Shown: positions 13,681 to 25,705 of the stretch, piece by piece
Numbering within the stretch: position 1 is the stretch's first letter
Layout of the letters: every line of letters starts with the position of its first letter
From: Ptychodera flava
Taxonomy: Eukaryota > Hemichordata > Enteropneusta > Ptychoderidae
Assembly (NCBI RefSeq): GCF_041260155.1
Contig: NC_091928.1
Span: 43,986,637 to 44,050,636 of the forward strand
Direction: 5' to 3'
Length of the DNA: 64,000 nucleotides
Translations under genes and position numbers: made by a program
The notes under the pieces: model-generated
The model's input: only the letters and a program-made list of their open reading frames with translations
The model's database searches: none
Told to the model about the DNA's origin: nothing

Positions 13681-16600
13681 TCATCATCATCATTATAATC
13701 TATAATTAGCTTATCAAATGTGGATAAAGAGGCGAGGAATAGTCCTACGGTGTCGTGATGCCACTAAAATGGAAGTTGGGCGCGTAAATCGCACTGGCTG
13801 TGTGGACACCCCTTGTTTTGAAAATCGCTTGCTGCCACGTACATGTTGGTTATGTGTAGTATGCACAACTGAATGAAATATGTTCAAGGTCTTAGTGTAG
13901 TTTTGGCGGACTCGAAATTCTCGCGTAATTTCACAGGTGTTTTACTCCCTCAATTACGTATGGCTTTTACAAGTTTAGAGTCTGCGGGTAAAGTAAGTAT
14001 AGCCTAGTGACCGAAACCACTCGATTTTTCCACTTTGCGTTAAAGGGATATAATCGTCGGACTGCGCCTGTGCGAGTTTCTTGTTTACAAACAATGTATT
14101 TCATGCACGATATCAAGATGCACCTCATCATCATAGCTGCAACGTTTAAATTATACGATGATAGATTATGACAGACATGTTTTAACTTTCATAAATCACC
14201 ATTGTGCCTTAGAAACATTGTTGCCATGGGTCGTATGGGTCCCATACGACCTTTGAGCGCAGTTCCGACGACTTATATCCCTTTAATAGTGCAGCATACG
14301 GTCTGCATGGTTCGAAGTCTACTTTGCTATGTACCTTCATTGTTGAGATTTTCATTTCTGCACCGGATCTATTGGTCTCAGCTGAGTCAGATTGTTGACA
14401 AGTATATAACTCTGAAGTAATTACATACACTGTTTGTGCATTGCAGACTTCAAATACATTCCTGTGGGTCCTGTACTGTTTAGCAAAGCATCCACACGTA
14501 CAGGAATCTTTATACGAGGAAATCAAGCGAGTCGTTCCAACGGGAGTAACTCCAACACACGAACATGTCAACAAGATGCCGTACTTGAAAGCAGTGCTCA
14601 GAGAGACCATGAGGTGAAAGTTGACCCATTTCATAGCTTGATACGATCATCCCCGATTTCCGGTAAACAAATCCGCAATCACCAATGGTGACTTGGCCAG
14701 AACCATAGCGGTGAACACGTTAAGTAGTGTAAAGGTGTTTAGTTTAGTCTGTATACAGTGTTGTGTAACAAAAATGGAACATCTCCACAAGGATTTTAAT
14801 TTCTGTTAATAATACTTACCTTTCAAATTAACTACTCCTACCCTCTTCCCCAAGCTTGACATTCTGTTGTGTTTTTGTGATGGGCTGTTGAAACGGGCTT
14901 AGTATTGTTTGGGCAAGCCGGGAACATTGAATTCATTGTCAGAGATTGTCTACAAACGCCAGTAGCTGAGTACTTAGGAAGTGGTCTCTGGCTAAAGAAA
15001 CTCTCCACGCTTCTGAGGGGTTCAGTTTCCCCGGCTATAACAGAAAGAAAAAGCCAACAACTGAGTACTTAGGAAAGTAACTGAGTACTTAGGAAAGCCT
15101 CCCTAGCTAAAGAATCTTTCCACACTCCTGAGGGGTCCTGTTCACCCTATATACGTAAATTGAATACAAAGACACACACAACCGACCAAAATTTGATTTA
15201 TAGCAGTTTTTAAAAGCAAAAATATTGATAGGTTACAGTAATTTTAAAATGCCATGAGGGTACCTAAAATCGAAGGAAACTGGAATAAATGAGCATATTA
15301 CTTTCTGTGTCACGGTTTGACCAAAGTATAAGCCAGGATTATCCAAGCATCTTTTGTCCCACACACTGTGCTGTTGTATGGCCTCTTCAGAGCATCACAG
15401 TGACTTGGTGACAGGGTGACCCGTGAAGTCTCAACTTGCCGAGGAAATCATCACTGTAACAGAGGCCGGGAACAGAGGAGCAGTCAAATTGCCATGCTCT
15501 TTCACCATCTTAAACTTTCAGCATACAGGAGGCACCTTGAGGCAGTGGTAAGGGTACCGGACTCACTATCGGAGGATGGTGAGTTCGAGACCCGGTAGGT
15601 CCAGAGTAACGGACTCCCTGTCAGAGGATGATGAGTTAGAGATTCCAGCATCGGTGTTGTACCCCTGAGCAAAGCACTTCATTCCTCATTGCTCCATCAG
15701 GTAGAGGGTTATAACTACCTCATCCTGCAGTTGGGTTCGCCTGTTGGATAAGCTTTGTTCTTACATCTTCAAAGTAATTCGAGCACAACATTAACAATTA
15801 AAGTATTTTTGTGCCTTCCTTCCAGAATTTATCCTCCTGTTACCCAGCTCTCGCGCATTCTGGACAGGGATGTTGTTATCAGAGGTTATAGAATTCCCGC
15901 AAAAGTGAGTATGTCAAATGGCATTTTGTGATATTTCAATGGCTCTTCATTTCCTCTTGCCAGGAAAAATATCAAACACAACATATTTTACTTCTCTTTT
16001 CTACCTATGAGAATTTCAATAGTTTTAAATTTTGTGTGCTTCTCATTATTGTTGTTCCATTTGTAAGATGTATTTTTTGGTTCTACTTCTAAAATCTTTT
16101 CAAAAACCTATATATTGTTCCAGCTTGTCAACACAGCTCGTATTACAGCTCACCGCCTCCCAATGAAATGTAGGCAGACGAAAGTCATCAGGATACAGAA
16201 ACAGAGTATAGGCTCCAAGATAGCACTATTTATTTCTTATGTAACTTATACTTCCGGACGTTGTCCCTTCTTCGCCTGTATTCGTAAACATACTTCTTAT
16301 GTGCTATTGTCTATATGAATACAACTAAAATACAATGCAATCATATCATCCCCCTTAAACGTTGATATCATGTTGATATATAATACATGGACGGCCCTAT
16401 TTGTCAACAAGTGAATGTCAGTCATGCTTCTGAGTAGTAAACTGGTATATTTTTCAGAAAGAAGTGTATTCGTAGGGCAGATACTCGTAATTAATTTTCC
16501 TGAAGGAGTAGAAGAAAAAGAAAGAAATTTTGTTTTCTAAAAAGATAGCTTTAAAAAATCGCTGCTCCTGTCACCTTAATTACAGTATAACGTGAATGCT

Positions 16601-17034
16601 GTCATAAGTTTTTATGTCTGGAGCGATTCGTACAGAAGTGCGTCATCTGGCAGTGCATTATCAATCAACATATAGATTTGTTCAACTCGCCTGTGAATTC
16701 GTTAAGTAAGCTGACATATTACGAGAAATGACACGGCTGCCTTTGTGTAATACTCTCAGACTATCATAGGAGGGCACGTTTGGTTAATGGGCCAGGATCA
16801 GGAAAACTTCCCAGATCCACTGGAATTCCGCCCTGAGAGATGGATTCGCGAGGAAAATGAACAGTTCTACGGGTTTAAATCGCTACCATTTGGATTTGGA
16901 CCTAGGATGTGCATTGGTGAGCTTGTTACTTGTCCCTTTCTCTCTGTGTATATATGCATGTATATAATGGTGAGGAAACACAGTCACACACATAGTGTTT
17001 ACATGCACACATACGCTTTTCACACCAAAATGGG

Positions 17035-17079
<45 letters not shown>

Positions 17080-17501
17080 GCTATTCTGATGCAGTGTATT
17101 TTCACTGCAGTTCCAATTTTGTTCAGTTTTTGTATTTAACCATGGTATTCCATCAATGTGACAAAAAGTCCAAGATTACTTTACAAATGTGTCACCAAGT
17201 CAACCATAATCTTCTCTATTTTACCAGGTAAACGGCTAGCTGAACTAGAGATCCATCTAGCTACAATAAGGGTAAGTTTGAATTTTAACATCACATATAT
17301 TTGGATAATACAGTGAAAACAGTTGAAATATCATTTGGTAAAGAACACTCTCATGCCCCTAAATTTCAATAATATTATTGCATTTTACAGTTTTGTGACC
17401 AGTTTACTTTGGAACCGACCTGTGATGTGGAAGCCAAGCTGACAACTATAGCTGTGCCGGATAGACCGCTCAAGCTTCGGTTCATTAATAGAAACACTTA
17501 A
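8708..17501 (+). CDS. Mitochondrial-clan cytochrome P450, complete nine-exon gene with a one-base frame break in exon 4
   Basis: Coding exons: 8708-9117, 12000-12199, 12613-12816, 13369-13542, 14447-14613, 15826-15904, 16760-16916, 17228-17271, 17391-17501 (TAA). All have GT-AG borders and matching phases. The product would be about 514 residues, normal for the family. The N-terminus is rich in Arg/Ser/Thr with few acidic residues, as in a mitochondrial presequence, followed by the PGP hinge. Later motifs are AAAVDTTS (I helix), ETMR (ExxR), FRPERW and FGFGPRMCIG (Cys haem ligand). Exons 5-9 have exactly the lengths of their counterparts in the upstream gene (167, 79, 157, 44, 111). Exon 4 is 174 versus 173 bases: one extra base in the run at 13389-13393 throws the frame into a TGA at 13398. 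Everything else is intact, so this is either a very recent pseudogene or a consensus run-length error. Confidence 0.92.
10240..10920. repeat. Satellite-like tandem repeat of about 180 bases in P450 intron 1
   Basis: The phrase GTGCAAGAAATTGGAT recurs at about 10280, 10430, 10610 and 10790, with the flanking ATGTTGATTCACTATA and TAGTCTATGAGGAAACTA segments in the same order. The first unit is about 30 bases shorter. Lies wholly inside intron 1 (9118-11999). Confidence 0.8.
13619..13693. repeat. (TA)n then (TCA)n microsatellite
   Basis: A nearly uninterrupted TA array of about 58 bases with one TT slip, followed by five TCA units, in the intron after exon 4 of the second P450. Confidence 0.95.
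14955..15150. repeat. Local direct duplication in P450 intron 5
   Basis: A block beginning GTAGCTGAGTACTTAGGAA and running to CTCCTGAGGGGT-like sequence occurs twice, about 115 bases apart. An extra short copy of ACTGAGTACTTAGGAAAG lies between. Confidence 0.7.
15525..15770 (+). mobile_element. tRNA-derived SINE (copy 1)
   Basis: The head has a pol III A-box-like segment (GTGGTAAGGGTACCGG) and a B box (GAGTTCGAGACCC). It is followed by a body with CCTGAGCAAAGCACTTCATT and a CTCATTGCTCC segment, resembling the conserved central domain of V-SINE-type elements. The tail has TGGATAAGC-like sequence. It lies in intron 5 of the second P450. A second copy is at 22604-22790. The element lacks a foldable complete tRNA cloverleaf, so it is not called a tRNA gene. 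Confidence 0.7.
17036..17077. repeat. (GA)n microsatellite
   Basis: About 20 uninterrupted GA units in the intron after the haem-binding exon of the second P450. Confidence 0.95.
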
Positions 17502-18083
17502 AAGCAGTGATTTGCAGACAGCCTTCGCCAAATCCTAGAATGGCAATGATGAACCTAAATGTGTTTTCTACAGAGACCTTTAGACATATAGGCACCAATG
17601 AGATAACAAAAGTCACACATTTACAGACAGGTACATTACGAAACATTACGGCTAATGGCGCGTTAATGATGTCTTTCATAACAAACACTTGTTTGACTCA
17701 AAGATTCAGAATATGAAATATGAATATGAAATATGAATATGAAACAGGTTACTCTCAGTACGCGGAACGTCTGTCTCCGTTTGAACATTTTCAGGGGGAT
17801 TTGCTTCTGATAGAGGGTGACCGCAAGAAATTATAAAAATTTAGTTACGCAAATTCATGTTTTGCAATGTACTAGTAAATTAATGTGATTGTGTGGATCA
17901 AATATCAAATTAAAGACAGCCTACACAGCCTACATTTTCCCTCTTAGTGAATGTTTTTTACATTTGAAGTCAACAAAAATTGTTTACACTATATTCATAT
18001 AAGTTCAAAAACAGTGTATAAGCTCTCATGTTGTATATGTATATACATATTAAAGAGAGCTTATATGGTAAGTCGGCGGCGTC

Positions 18084-18115
<32 letters not shown>

Positions 18116-20000
18116 GATGGATGGATGGATGGGTGGACGTATGTATGGCGTCCACATCAAAAATTCCATAAGCGTAAGACCTACCATCTTAGTATTAAGG
18201 GTACAGATTCACCCAAGGGTGGAGATACGAATTCTTTGAAATGAATATGTTACTGTCAAAAATGCGAATGACGTAAAAATGAAAAATCCTGCAAATTGCT
18301 AAAACTGTATCCACAGGCAAGATAGGATCGAAATTTGGCCTTCAGGTTGCCTCAGTTAATTTTCGTATTCAGCAATTAATTGCAACACACTGCACCAGAG
18401 AAGATGAAAGCTATGTCATTCTTTCTTTCATAAAATTCGTATTGATCGACCTTGATCGACCATGTTTCCACCAGAACGACTCAAAACGATATGCTACTCC
18501 TGGGCGTCGTAAACAAAGGTTTAAGAATAGTTTCATCCCCTACGCTCTTTACAATTATCAAAAAACTTTCCTTTTCATATCTATGTGCTTTTAGAACCAC
18601 TTAATGTCTTATTATGACTTTTAACAGACCAATTTTAATGTGCACTTTTGAAATTGTGAAAAAAAATTAAATGTAAGAATTCAAACTGTCTATGATGGAA
18701 TCTGGTTGCAAAAGTTAATAATTAATAAATAAATAAATAAATAAACTATGACAGTAATCAATCATGTTGAATTGTTTATCACCTTTCAACGTAATGAAAG
18801 AGGCCAGCACAGTTAGTGCCCCGTCGATGGCAACTCGTGTAGTGACGTAGCGTTACCCTGCCATACTGGCATATTGCCCTATTATTCTATATTTTTGTTG
18901 GTAAAATTAACAACTACTTCGATCTGCAGTAACACAAATTCCTTTGCCTATGGTGTCAAGTCGATAGGTAAGACATGATCTCAGGAGGGCGCCACCCCTT
19001 AAATTGTCAGTATAACGTGGAAGGTGAGAACAATCTAGAAATTTTTTGATCTCAATTTACATTATTGAACAATCATAGACTAACCGAAATTTCCATGAGA
19101 TGAATTTTACAGTTACGTAAGTTCAGAAAATGTTTAAAAATGTAGACTGCAAACTGATAAACGAAGACTATCATTGTAGATCGATAGGAGACTATCTGCG
19201 AGATATATAATGTACTCGTAATGTAGTCTATCTACGTGAGACCTTGACGGACTGATTTCTGTATAAAGCTCAGTCTGTTTGACTGTGGTCGCTTTTTTAG
19301 ATATGTAATCATTTGTAAGCATTGTGATTAAATTTTGATATACGTTAGTACCGACTGGGGGACTGGTCAGTTCTTCGGCCTGAGGGGAGGGGCGGTGGAT
19401 TCATGGCGAGAGGGGCACCGTGTTTTTTACTATAGTGATTGGGGAGGGGTTTACCATGGTTTTGAAATACTTCATGGGGGTCCCAAAGTGTTTTTGCACT
19501 AATATTTGACAATACATTGATGCAGTTACATATTTGATAATATTTTGTCATAGCATCTACAACATACATTATGTTTCGTCAACTTTGGTCAAGTCATTCA
19601 TGATATACATCCCTAATTAGGAAAGTTTGTTATATACGCAAATTAGTAATTAGCTAAAATAAAAATGCTAAATGACTTCAACAATGTTGTGGTATTTCCA
19701 ATGTACATAGCACGTAATGTCAACTTTGATTAAGCCAATTCAGATATATATCTCTAATAAGGAAAGTTAATAGATTCTTGGTATGACTTACCTGGATCAT
19801 AGACCCTCGAGAAAAACGAGGGTCTATGCCTGGATACATGATTCGAAATGCTCTATTTTCAACTGATGCAAGAAGGAAGGGTGGTTTGGGCTGCGATGAG
19901 GCCATTATGCCATAAGGGATATGCATATTGGACAAAATTATGATTGACATATATTTTGTTTATAAATGCTTTGTGCTCAATCCTGATCTTTTAAGGAGGT
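17502..20000. other. Intergenic stretch with simple repeats and a small hairpin
   Basis: No gene recognised. It holds (GT)n then ATGG repeats at 18087-18131, an (AAAT)n run at 18722-18745, and a clean hairpin at 19798-19828 with arms CATAGACCCTCG / CGAGGGTCTATG. Confidence 0.6.
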
Positions 20001-21091
20001 TGAAAAAAATACAGACGTTTCGAAGCCATGTTGTAAGTGTAGTCAATGTGATCAGATCAGACATTGAGTCTCCGGGTAGCTGAAGCAGCACGACTGTGGG
20101 GTTCTGAGATGTGGTGGTAGATCTGGTGGTAGAGTCGACGAGGGGGCGTGTACGGGAGATGTCAGAACCCGGCTGAAGGACCACCGAACCAGCAGCACGA
20201 GCGACTGTATGGTGATATAAGTATGTAGCGGGGCATCGAAGATGCACTTCAGCGGATGGAGGTGAACCATGACCAAGAGATACGAGGGCAGGTTGCAGAC
20301 ATGGCCGTCCGAGGTAGGCAATGTGACATTATTAATGTTGGTGCTAACGTCATGCCTCGAAGATACACCGGACGAGAGAGTGGTTGTCTACGGAAATGGC
20401 TGAAGAAGTTTGCAATGTGTTCTAGTCTAGAACAAGTACGACCAGCCAACGTCAACGATGCTTGTGGTACACTTTCCAGTCGGCTTCGTTCCAGCCGTTT
20501 CTATGGTTACCCATTTTCGAATGATTTTCAGTCGATTTTCTTTAATTTTATGTAGAGTAGTTGAACTTTGAGTTTGTAATTGGATATATATTAAGCTATT
20601 TTATTAGTATTTTGTAAGTATTTTAGATGCGTATGTCAGTCGGTAATTTTCAAATGTAAAAGAAGATGAGAACAATCGAGAACGGGATATTCCTAGGTGT
20701 GATCTTATTTCATCTTAAGAAAAAATCAAGGACTGGCGGGAAAATGACCACGTGATCACCGCTGTAATTATGTAAGTCTAGAGACATATGAAACTTTGTA
20801 CAGTAGAGAATTCAGACTAGAGATATTACAGATCAGACCTTTCTGACCTTTGACGGGGAAGGACACGGTCGCCATCTTGTAATAAAGTATACGGTTGGGT
20901 TATAATCTGCATCTTGGTGTGTCAGCTTCAGTTATTGAAAGCATTGCGATCCAGACTGGTACCTCAACTCGTAATTCCCCTAACTACGAGCGCGACAGTG
21001 TAACATCATCATAACTCCGAGGAGTGTTTGGACCTTCACCCTTTCTATGACAGTTCCATTAAATCTACAATCCGGAAGAAACGTGATCAAA

Positions 21092-23521
21092 ATGGCTGGT
21101 TCCGACATCCAAGCTGTTCTCGATGCAAAGTTGGCCGCTATGAACGACCTCTACAATGCGGGAGACTTTACAGCATATAGTGAACACTTTACTGAAGATT
21201 CTGCACTTCTTGCGCCTGGCAAAGGGATACAGGTAGGACGCAACGGTAAGTAAATCGCTATTTCTATTGTGGGTCAACACGGCTCTGCTTGACCTGAAGG
21301 GTTCGTGGATAGACCCAGCTGCTGAACGAGGTGACCACTGTGTACATCAGACCTTGCACAAAGAATTATCACCAGATACTTGTTGGGCAAGCAGGGACCC
21401 ATAATATTATAGTTCCTATTATGTACCGGGTAAATTAATAATTGAGTTGCAAAGTGTTGAATGGATAAGAGGGTAATACAGCCTTGTAGAGTAAAACCAA
21501 CCAACCGACTAGGCCTCAGGCAGCAAGCACGAGTTCACTTTACACCAACTTTACTCCATTTGTATATCAACCCACTTGGACTTTGATATGGACCGTACAA
21601 ACAGTTGTAAATCGAGTGACTTTGGGCGAAAAAGGAGTACAGATTTCAAAATGTAATCTAACATTTTCGAATCACGATTTGACAATAACGAACTCTGGCA
21701 ATTGAACAGATTCATACTTGAATCATCCTCTTTTGCGGTGAAATTGTCAAGCCAACATACATTAGGCTATTGTGAGTAAGTCGCCGCCTAAAATTGAACA
21801 CCGTCAAAACTGACAAGGTCACGCGATCACTTGCAGACTCTGACCTGAGCGTGTTTATGTAGGTTAAAGTTACATCCAGTCATGTTTGGAGAATTGTCAC
21901 CATATACTATTTGTACATATAAATCATCATTATCCTTTCCATCCAAAAGTTTTATTATACAGCCTCTTTTTCACGTTTTCTATTGCAAAGTACAGAAAAC
22001 GGCAGAATCGTTATTCTTACCCCCAACTTGCCCTCCTTTCCCGCTGAGCGGGAAATTGATATGTTACTGCTCGCTGATCTACAAAAACTTGCCCACTCGT
22101 CGGCTGGTACGGAAAGAAAATTGTGCCTTTGAATCACGAGGTCTATCCTGACATACAACTTGTTTGCTCGAATTAGCTATGTTGATTGCCCATTGAGTTG
22201 ATTCTTTCGCCCGATCCATTTCACTTGAGATAGAATGCGCCGAAAATAAGTGACCCTTTAGCATTTGCTCCAAACTCTCTTCAAGGAATCTTTCAATTAT
22301 CTACCCTCTTTTAAAATCACGAATAAAAATTGGTGTCATCATGCACATTTTGGTACAACAGAAACAAATTACCCAAGATCTACCGATATCTGAAATTCAA
22401 AATGGACGCCACCCCGTGTTAACTCTACGGAGCAAAATACAATTTTCGATTTTCGGAAAACTATAACGGTGAAAAGTTTTCTGACACAAAGAGCTTTAAA
22501 TTGAATCCCAACAAGTGGTAGATCAGAAAAGAATGGTAAAAGTTTGAGAGTCCGAATATTTGTCCCCGAGGCGTATACTACATCAAGTTAAACCAAAGAC
22601 CCGTGGGCGAGGCACAGTGAGGCAAGGGTTAGGGTACCGGTCTCACCATCATATGATGGTGAGTTCGAGACCTATTAAGTCTAGGCAACAGACTAGCCGT
22701 CGGAGGATGGTGATTGCGTGACTTTAACGCGGTGCCGTAGGCTTGGGTGAGGCACTTTACCCCTCACTGCTCCACTGGCCTATAAAAATTACTGCAGTTT
22801 CCTTCTTCAGTTTCTTAAACAAAATCATCTTTTTTAAGGTGTCTGAAATTTTACAATGAAAGCTTTTAAATTTCACAGATTTTACCAAATTTGTATATAA
22901 AAATTCTTCAACTAACTGACCACTTTTGATCAAATCATCATTTTCTCTGAAGTCGACGGCCCGATACACGGAACCATATTCAGTTCATATCCGGGTATAG
23001 TGTTTCTGTCACTTCAACACAAATACCGTCAACTCATGCAAACGCCTTACACCGAAGCTCGGGGAAAATTTTAAGATGACTTATTACCATATTTGTTGTA
23101 TCAGTGATGTACATCAGACAATTTGGTACTAAGAATTTTTTTTTCAACCCTTACTTGCAGGCGGCAAGTACTTTCCCTGAGCTTCTGTCTACGAAAAGAG
23201 TGATATTTTCACAAAAATGATCTGGCCTCCACCTTGCAGAAAAACAACCATTGCAAATTTTGTTAAGCTTTAACCAGAGATTTGCTATCATTCTTGACAG
23301 TTGTCCTGGAGAACTTGAAATCGATGAAGGCTGCGGGTGCCGCAAAGTTGGTCTCATCACCACAAGAGGTTCATGGATTCGGAGATATGGCGTACAGTTA
23401 TGGTACATATTCCCTGTTTAAGGAAGACGGATCGTTGTTGATTAGTGGAAAGTATCTCCTTATCTGGAAGAAAATCAACGGCGTTTATTACATACATCGT
23501 GATTGCAACAACACCGACTAG
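21092..23521 (+). CDS. SnoaL-like (DUF4440/NTF2-fold) small protein, copy 1
   Basis: Two coding exons, 21092-21245 and 23301-23521 (TAG), joined in phase (one base plus two), giving 124 residues. Exon 1 begins MAGSDIQAVLDAK and holds the helical NTF2-fold start with FTEDSALLAPGKG. Exon 2 holds FGDMAYSYGTYSLFKEDGS, then SGKYLLIWKKINGVYYIHRD, the C-terminal beta strands typical of this fold. The family includes polyketide cyclases, ketosteroid-isomerase-like enzymes and many proteins of unknown role; no specific reaction can be assigned. An upstream in-frame ATG at 21047 is not conserved in the paralogues, so the MAGSD start is preferred. Introns match in position and phase in all three copies. 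AATAAA follows at 23666. Confidence 0.86.
22604..22790 (+). mobile_element. tRNA-derived SINE (copy 2)
   Basis: Shares with copy 1 the GAGGCA..GTGAGGCAAG start, the A-box-like GGTTAGGGTACCGG, the B box GAGTTCGAGACC, and a GGTGAGGCACTTTACCCC / CTCACTGCTCC core. It lies inside the intron of the first SnoaL-like gene and is probably 3'-truncated. Confidence 0.65.
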
Positions 23522-23665
23522 GAAACGGGAAACTCAGGCTGGAAGGAAGTCACGGTGGCTCTGCAGGTAGACGTTCTACATTTATAAAACGCTGCTGCAT
23601 CTTCAATCTTCTCCTCGATCACTGATGTAATAAACATTTCCTTGAAAGTGAATCAATCACAAGAC

Positions 23666-23671
23666 AATAAA
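23666..23671 (+). promoter_or_regulatory. Polyadenylation signal AATAAA, SnoaL-like copy 1
   Basis: About 145 bases past the stop. The same place in copy 3 (36380-36385) is also AATAAA, while copy 2 has GATAAA near 30757. A second AATAAA lies at about 23737. Confidence 0.6.
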
Positions 23672-23771
23672 ACAAATGTAACAAACGACTGGTGGATCCA
23701 TAAAGAATTGTAATGATGTATTTTGCTAAACTTTTCAATAAAACTGTGCATCGTGAAACACTGATTTCTTT

Positions 23772-25060
23772 GCTCCAGACATTCCCTAAAAGGCTTACAG
23801 CTAGATTTTCCTCATAAGGTAGATAAGTCCGCTGGTCTATATGTTACTTAGTTTTAACGATATCTCTCGTTATCCTTGTACTCTGCTCTAACACTGATTA
23901 TGAAATCCAGGGCTTTGAAATATCGCATCGTACGTGTGACTGTCTAGGTCCTATCTTACCATAGTCGGACCCCCATTACAAGCACGCTTTCAATACCCGC
24001 GTGACGTGCCTCGACTCTCAACTCTGTCCTTTATCGTGACGTACACAGTATAATAGGTATATGCAGTGGTATAATGAACTATCATGTGAATCATCTTTAC
24101 AAAATTGTCATCAAAACAACTTCATTTAATACCATCGTCGATCTCAGAATCTAGCAGGGAGTTCAGATCACATGACGTTTGTTGGGAAGCACGTCGCATT
24201 GTACTTACCAATATAATACCTTCAAAGATATTACACTTTCAAGAGTAAACTTCTTTGAATAAAACATTTATATTAACAAATTTAAATATATATATATAAA
24301 ATCATGAAAACTAATGTCTTAAACTGCATCTCATGCACGTGTCTTCAATGGTTTTAAACGACAAAATAAAAGGCTCTCTCAGACACTGTGCACATCAGAT
24401 TTGGCTCCAACTTATAAAAATAGCTCAAATAGCTCTCTGGGGCTTAACTCTAAGGAGATACAATCTGATGGCTGGCAACAGTCTAACCCCCCCCCCCCCG
24501 AAGTTTTTGATTCTCTTTGATGTTAGTGATTGATATCATCTTATTTACAACCATTTTGGATATCTGCTTATGCGTACATGTAGAAAGTATAAATACATTC
24601 AAAGCTCATTCAAAATACTATATTCAAACTTTAATTTGAAATTTCTGTTAAAACTGATATGTAAATAGTTTCAGTAAAAACAAGCAAATCACAGAATAAC
24701 TGAATGTTTACATATAATTATATATATATATTTATCACTTGAACTGGCCCGTATCTCCACCTGTGTGACGTACACCAGCACAGAAAAGAAATCCATATTA
24801 CCTCTGTTGTACGTCATCAACCGGAACTTTTTTCCTGCAATGGTACCGTTCGTACATGCACGTCGCGACACAGACCGATTTGTCGTGATCGATGCCGTGC
24901 TTTCATGGCATTTTGACAAAAAGGTGACCCGATAAATCCAGATACGGAAACATAGAAGGCATGCCCAACGAAATTTCGAGTCGCTAAAGCTTACATTTCC
25001 CAAGAATCGAATGAGGATACCGTCGATCGTTTGACTCGGTAACGTCTCCAGTAGCAAGGC
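23772..25060. other. Downstream flank of SnoaL-like copy 1, then unassigned sequence
   Basis: From the stop to about 24240 the sequence is homologous to the flank of copy 2 (about 30300-31310), marking the duplicated unit. Beyond this no gene is recognised. Confidence 0.6.
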
Positions 25061-25460
25061 TCAATGTGGATATCGTCGTACCTGGCGATCGCCAAGCGAC
25101 GTCGTACCTGGCGATCCCGGTTGGCGATAAACCCGAAAGATACACCTCAACGAAAGTTCAACTTAATAAATGAATACTGTATAAACTTCGGGAAAGGGAC
25201 ATAGAAGGCACAAATATCGACGAACAACGATAAATTTCCTTCATCACACAAATACTATTCCGTTGTTTCTCGATCGGAATCAAGCCTAAGCTTAAGCTGT
25301 CGAACTGTAGCGTAGCGCTAAACTCTGCAGTGCAGCGCTGTAGAATCCGATGCATTTCGAAAGTTGACTCGGACAACACTCACAACAGAACAGAGTTCCC
25401 GTCAAGTAACAAAATTGGGATAGTACTACGGGCGATATATGTGCTACAGCAAATATCAAA

Positions 25461-25705
25461 GTCCGTAGGCCCTATGACGAAAACATTGACGACTGAGATG
25501 GCCACCGGCGAAGACCGTTGACGGCAGTGCCCACTACAAGCGTACACTGTGTGTGTCATCGATCTGAAACTTTCGGGCTCGCCAAGGCCGTAAACTTATT
25601 TTTTTAAAAGCCACAGCATCTCTAAGAATGATAATTACTGTTTCGATCGTGCCGTTGCATTCGCTTTATAAATATAATTCTAAATATTCTAAATAACTTA
25701 AAATA
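25461..25705. repeat. Left direct repeat flanking the LINE (about 245 bases)
   Basis: Begins GTCCGTAGGCCCTATGACG and ends CTAAATAACTTAAAATA. It matches 26821-27067 with a handful of substitutions and a two-base indel near 25600. Confidence 0.9.

Noticed and set aside
15525-15600. tRNA gene suggested by A and B boxes
   Set aside because: No complete acceptor stem or anticodon loop, and a second copy shares a long non-tRNA body; explained as a SINE.
20030-21000. Possible gag fragment and LTR-like sequence before SnoaL-like copy 1 (a TGTAATTATG..GCGCGACA stretch at about 20763-20999)
   Set aside because: No primer site, polypurine tract plus target duplication, or matching second LTR; the protein similarity of the short open frame at 20256 is too weak to support.
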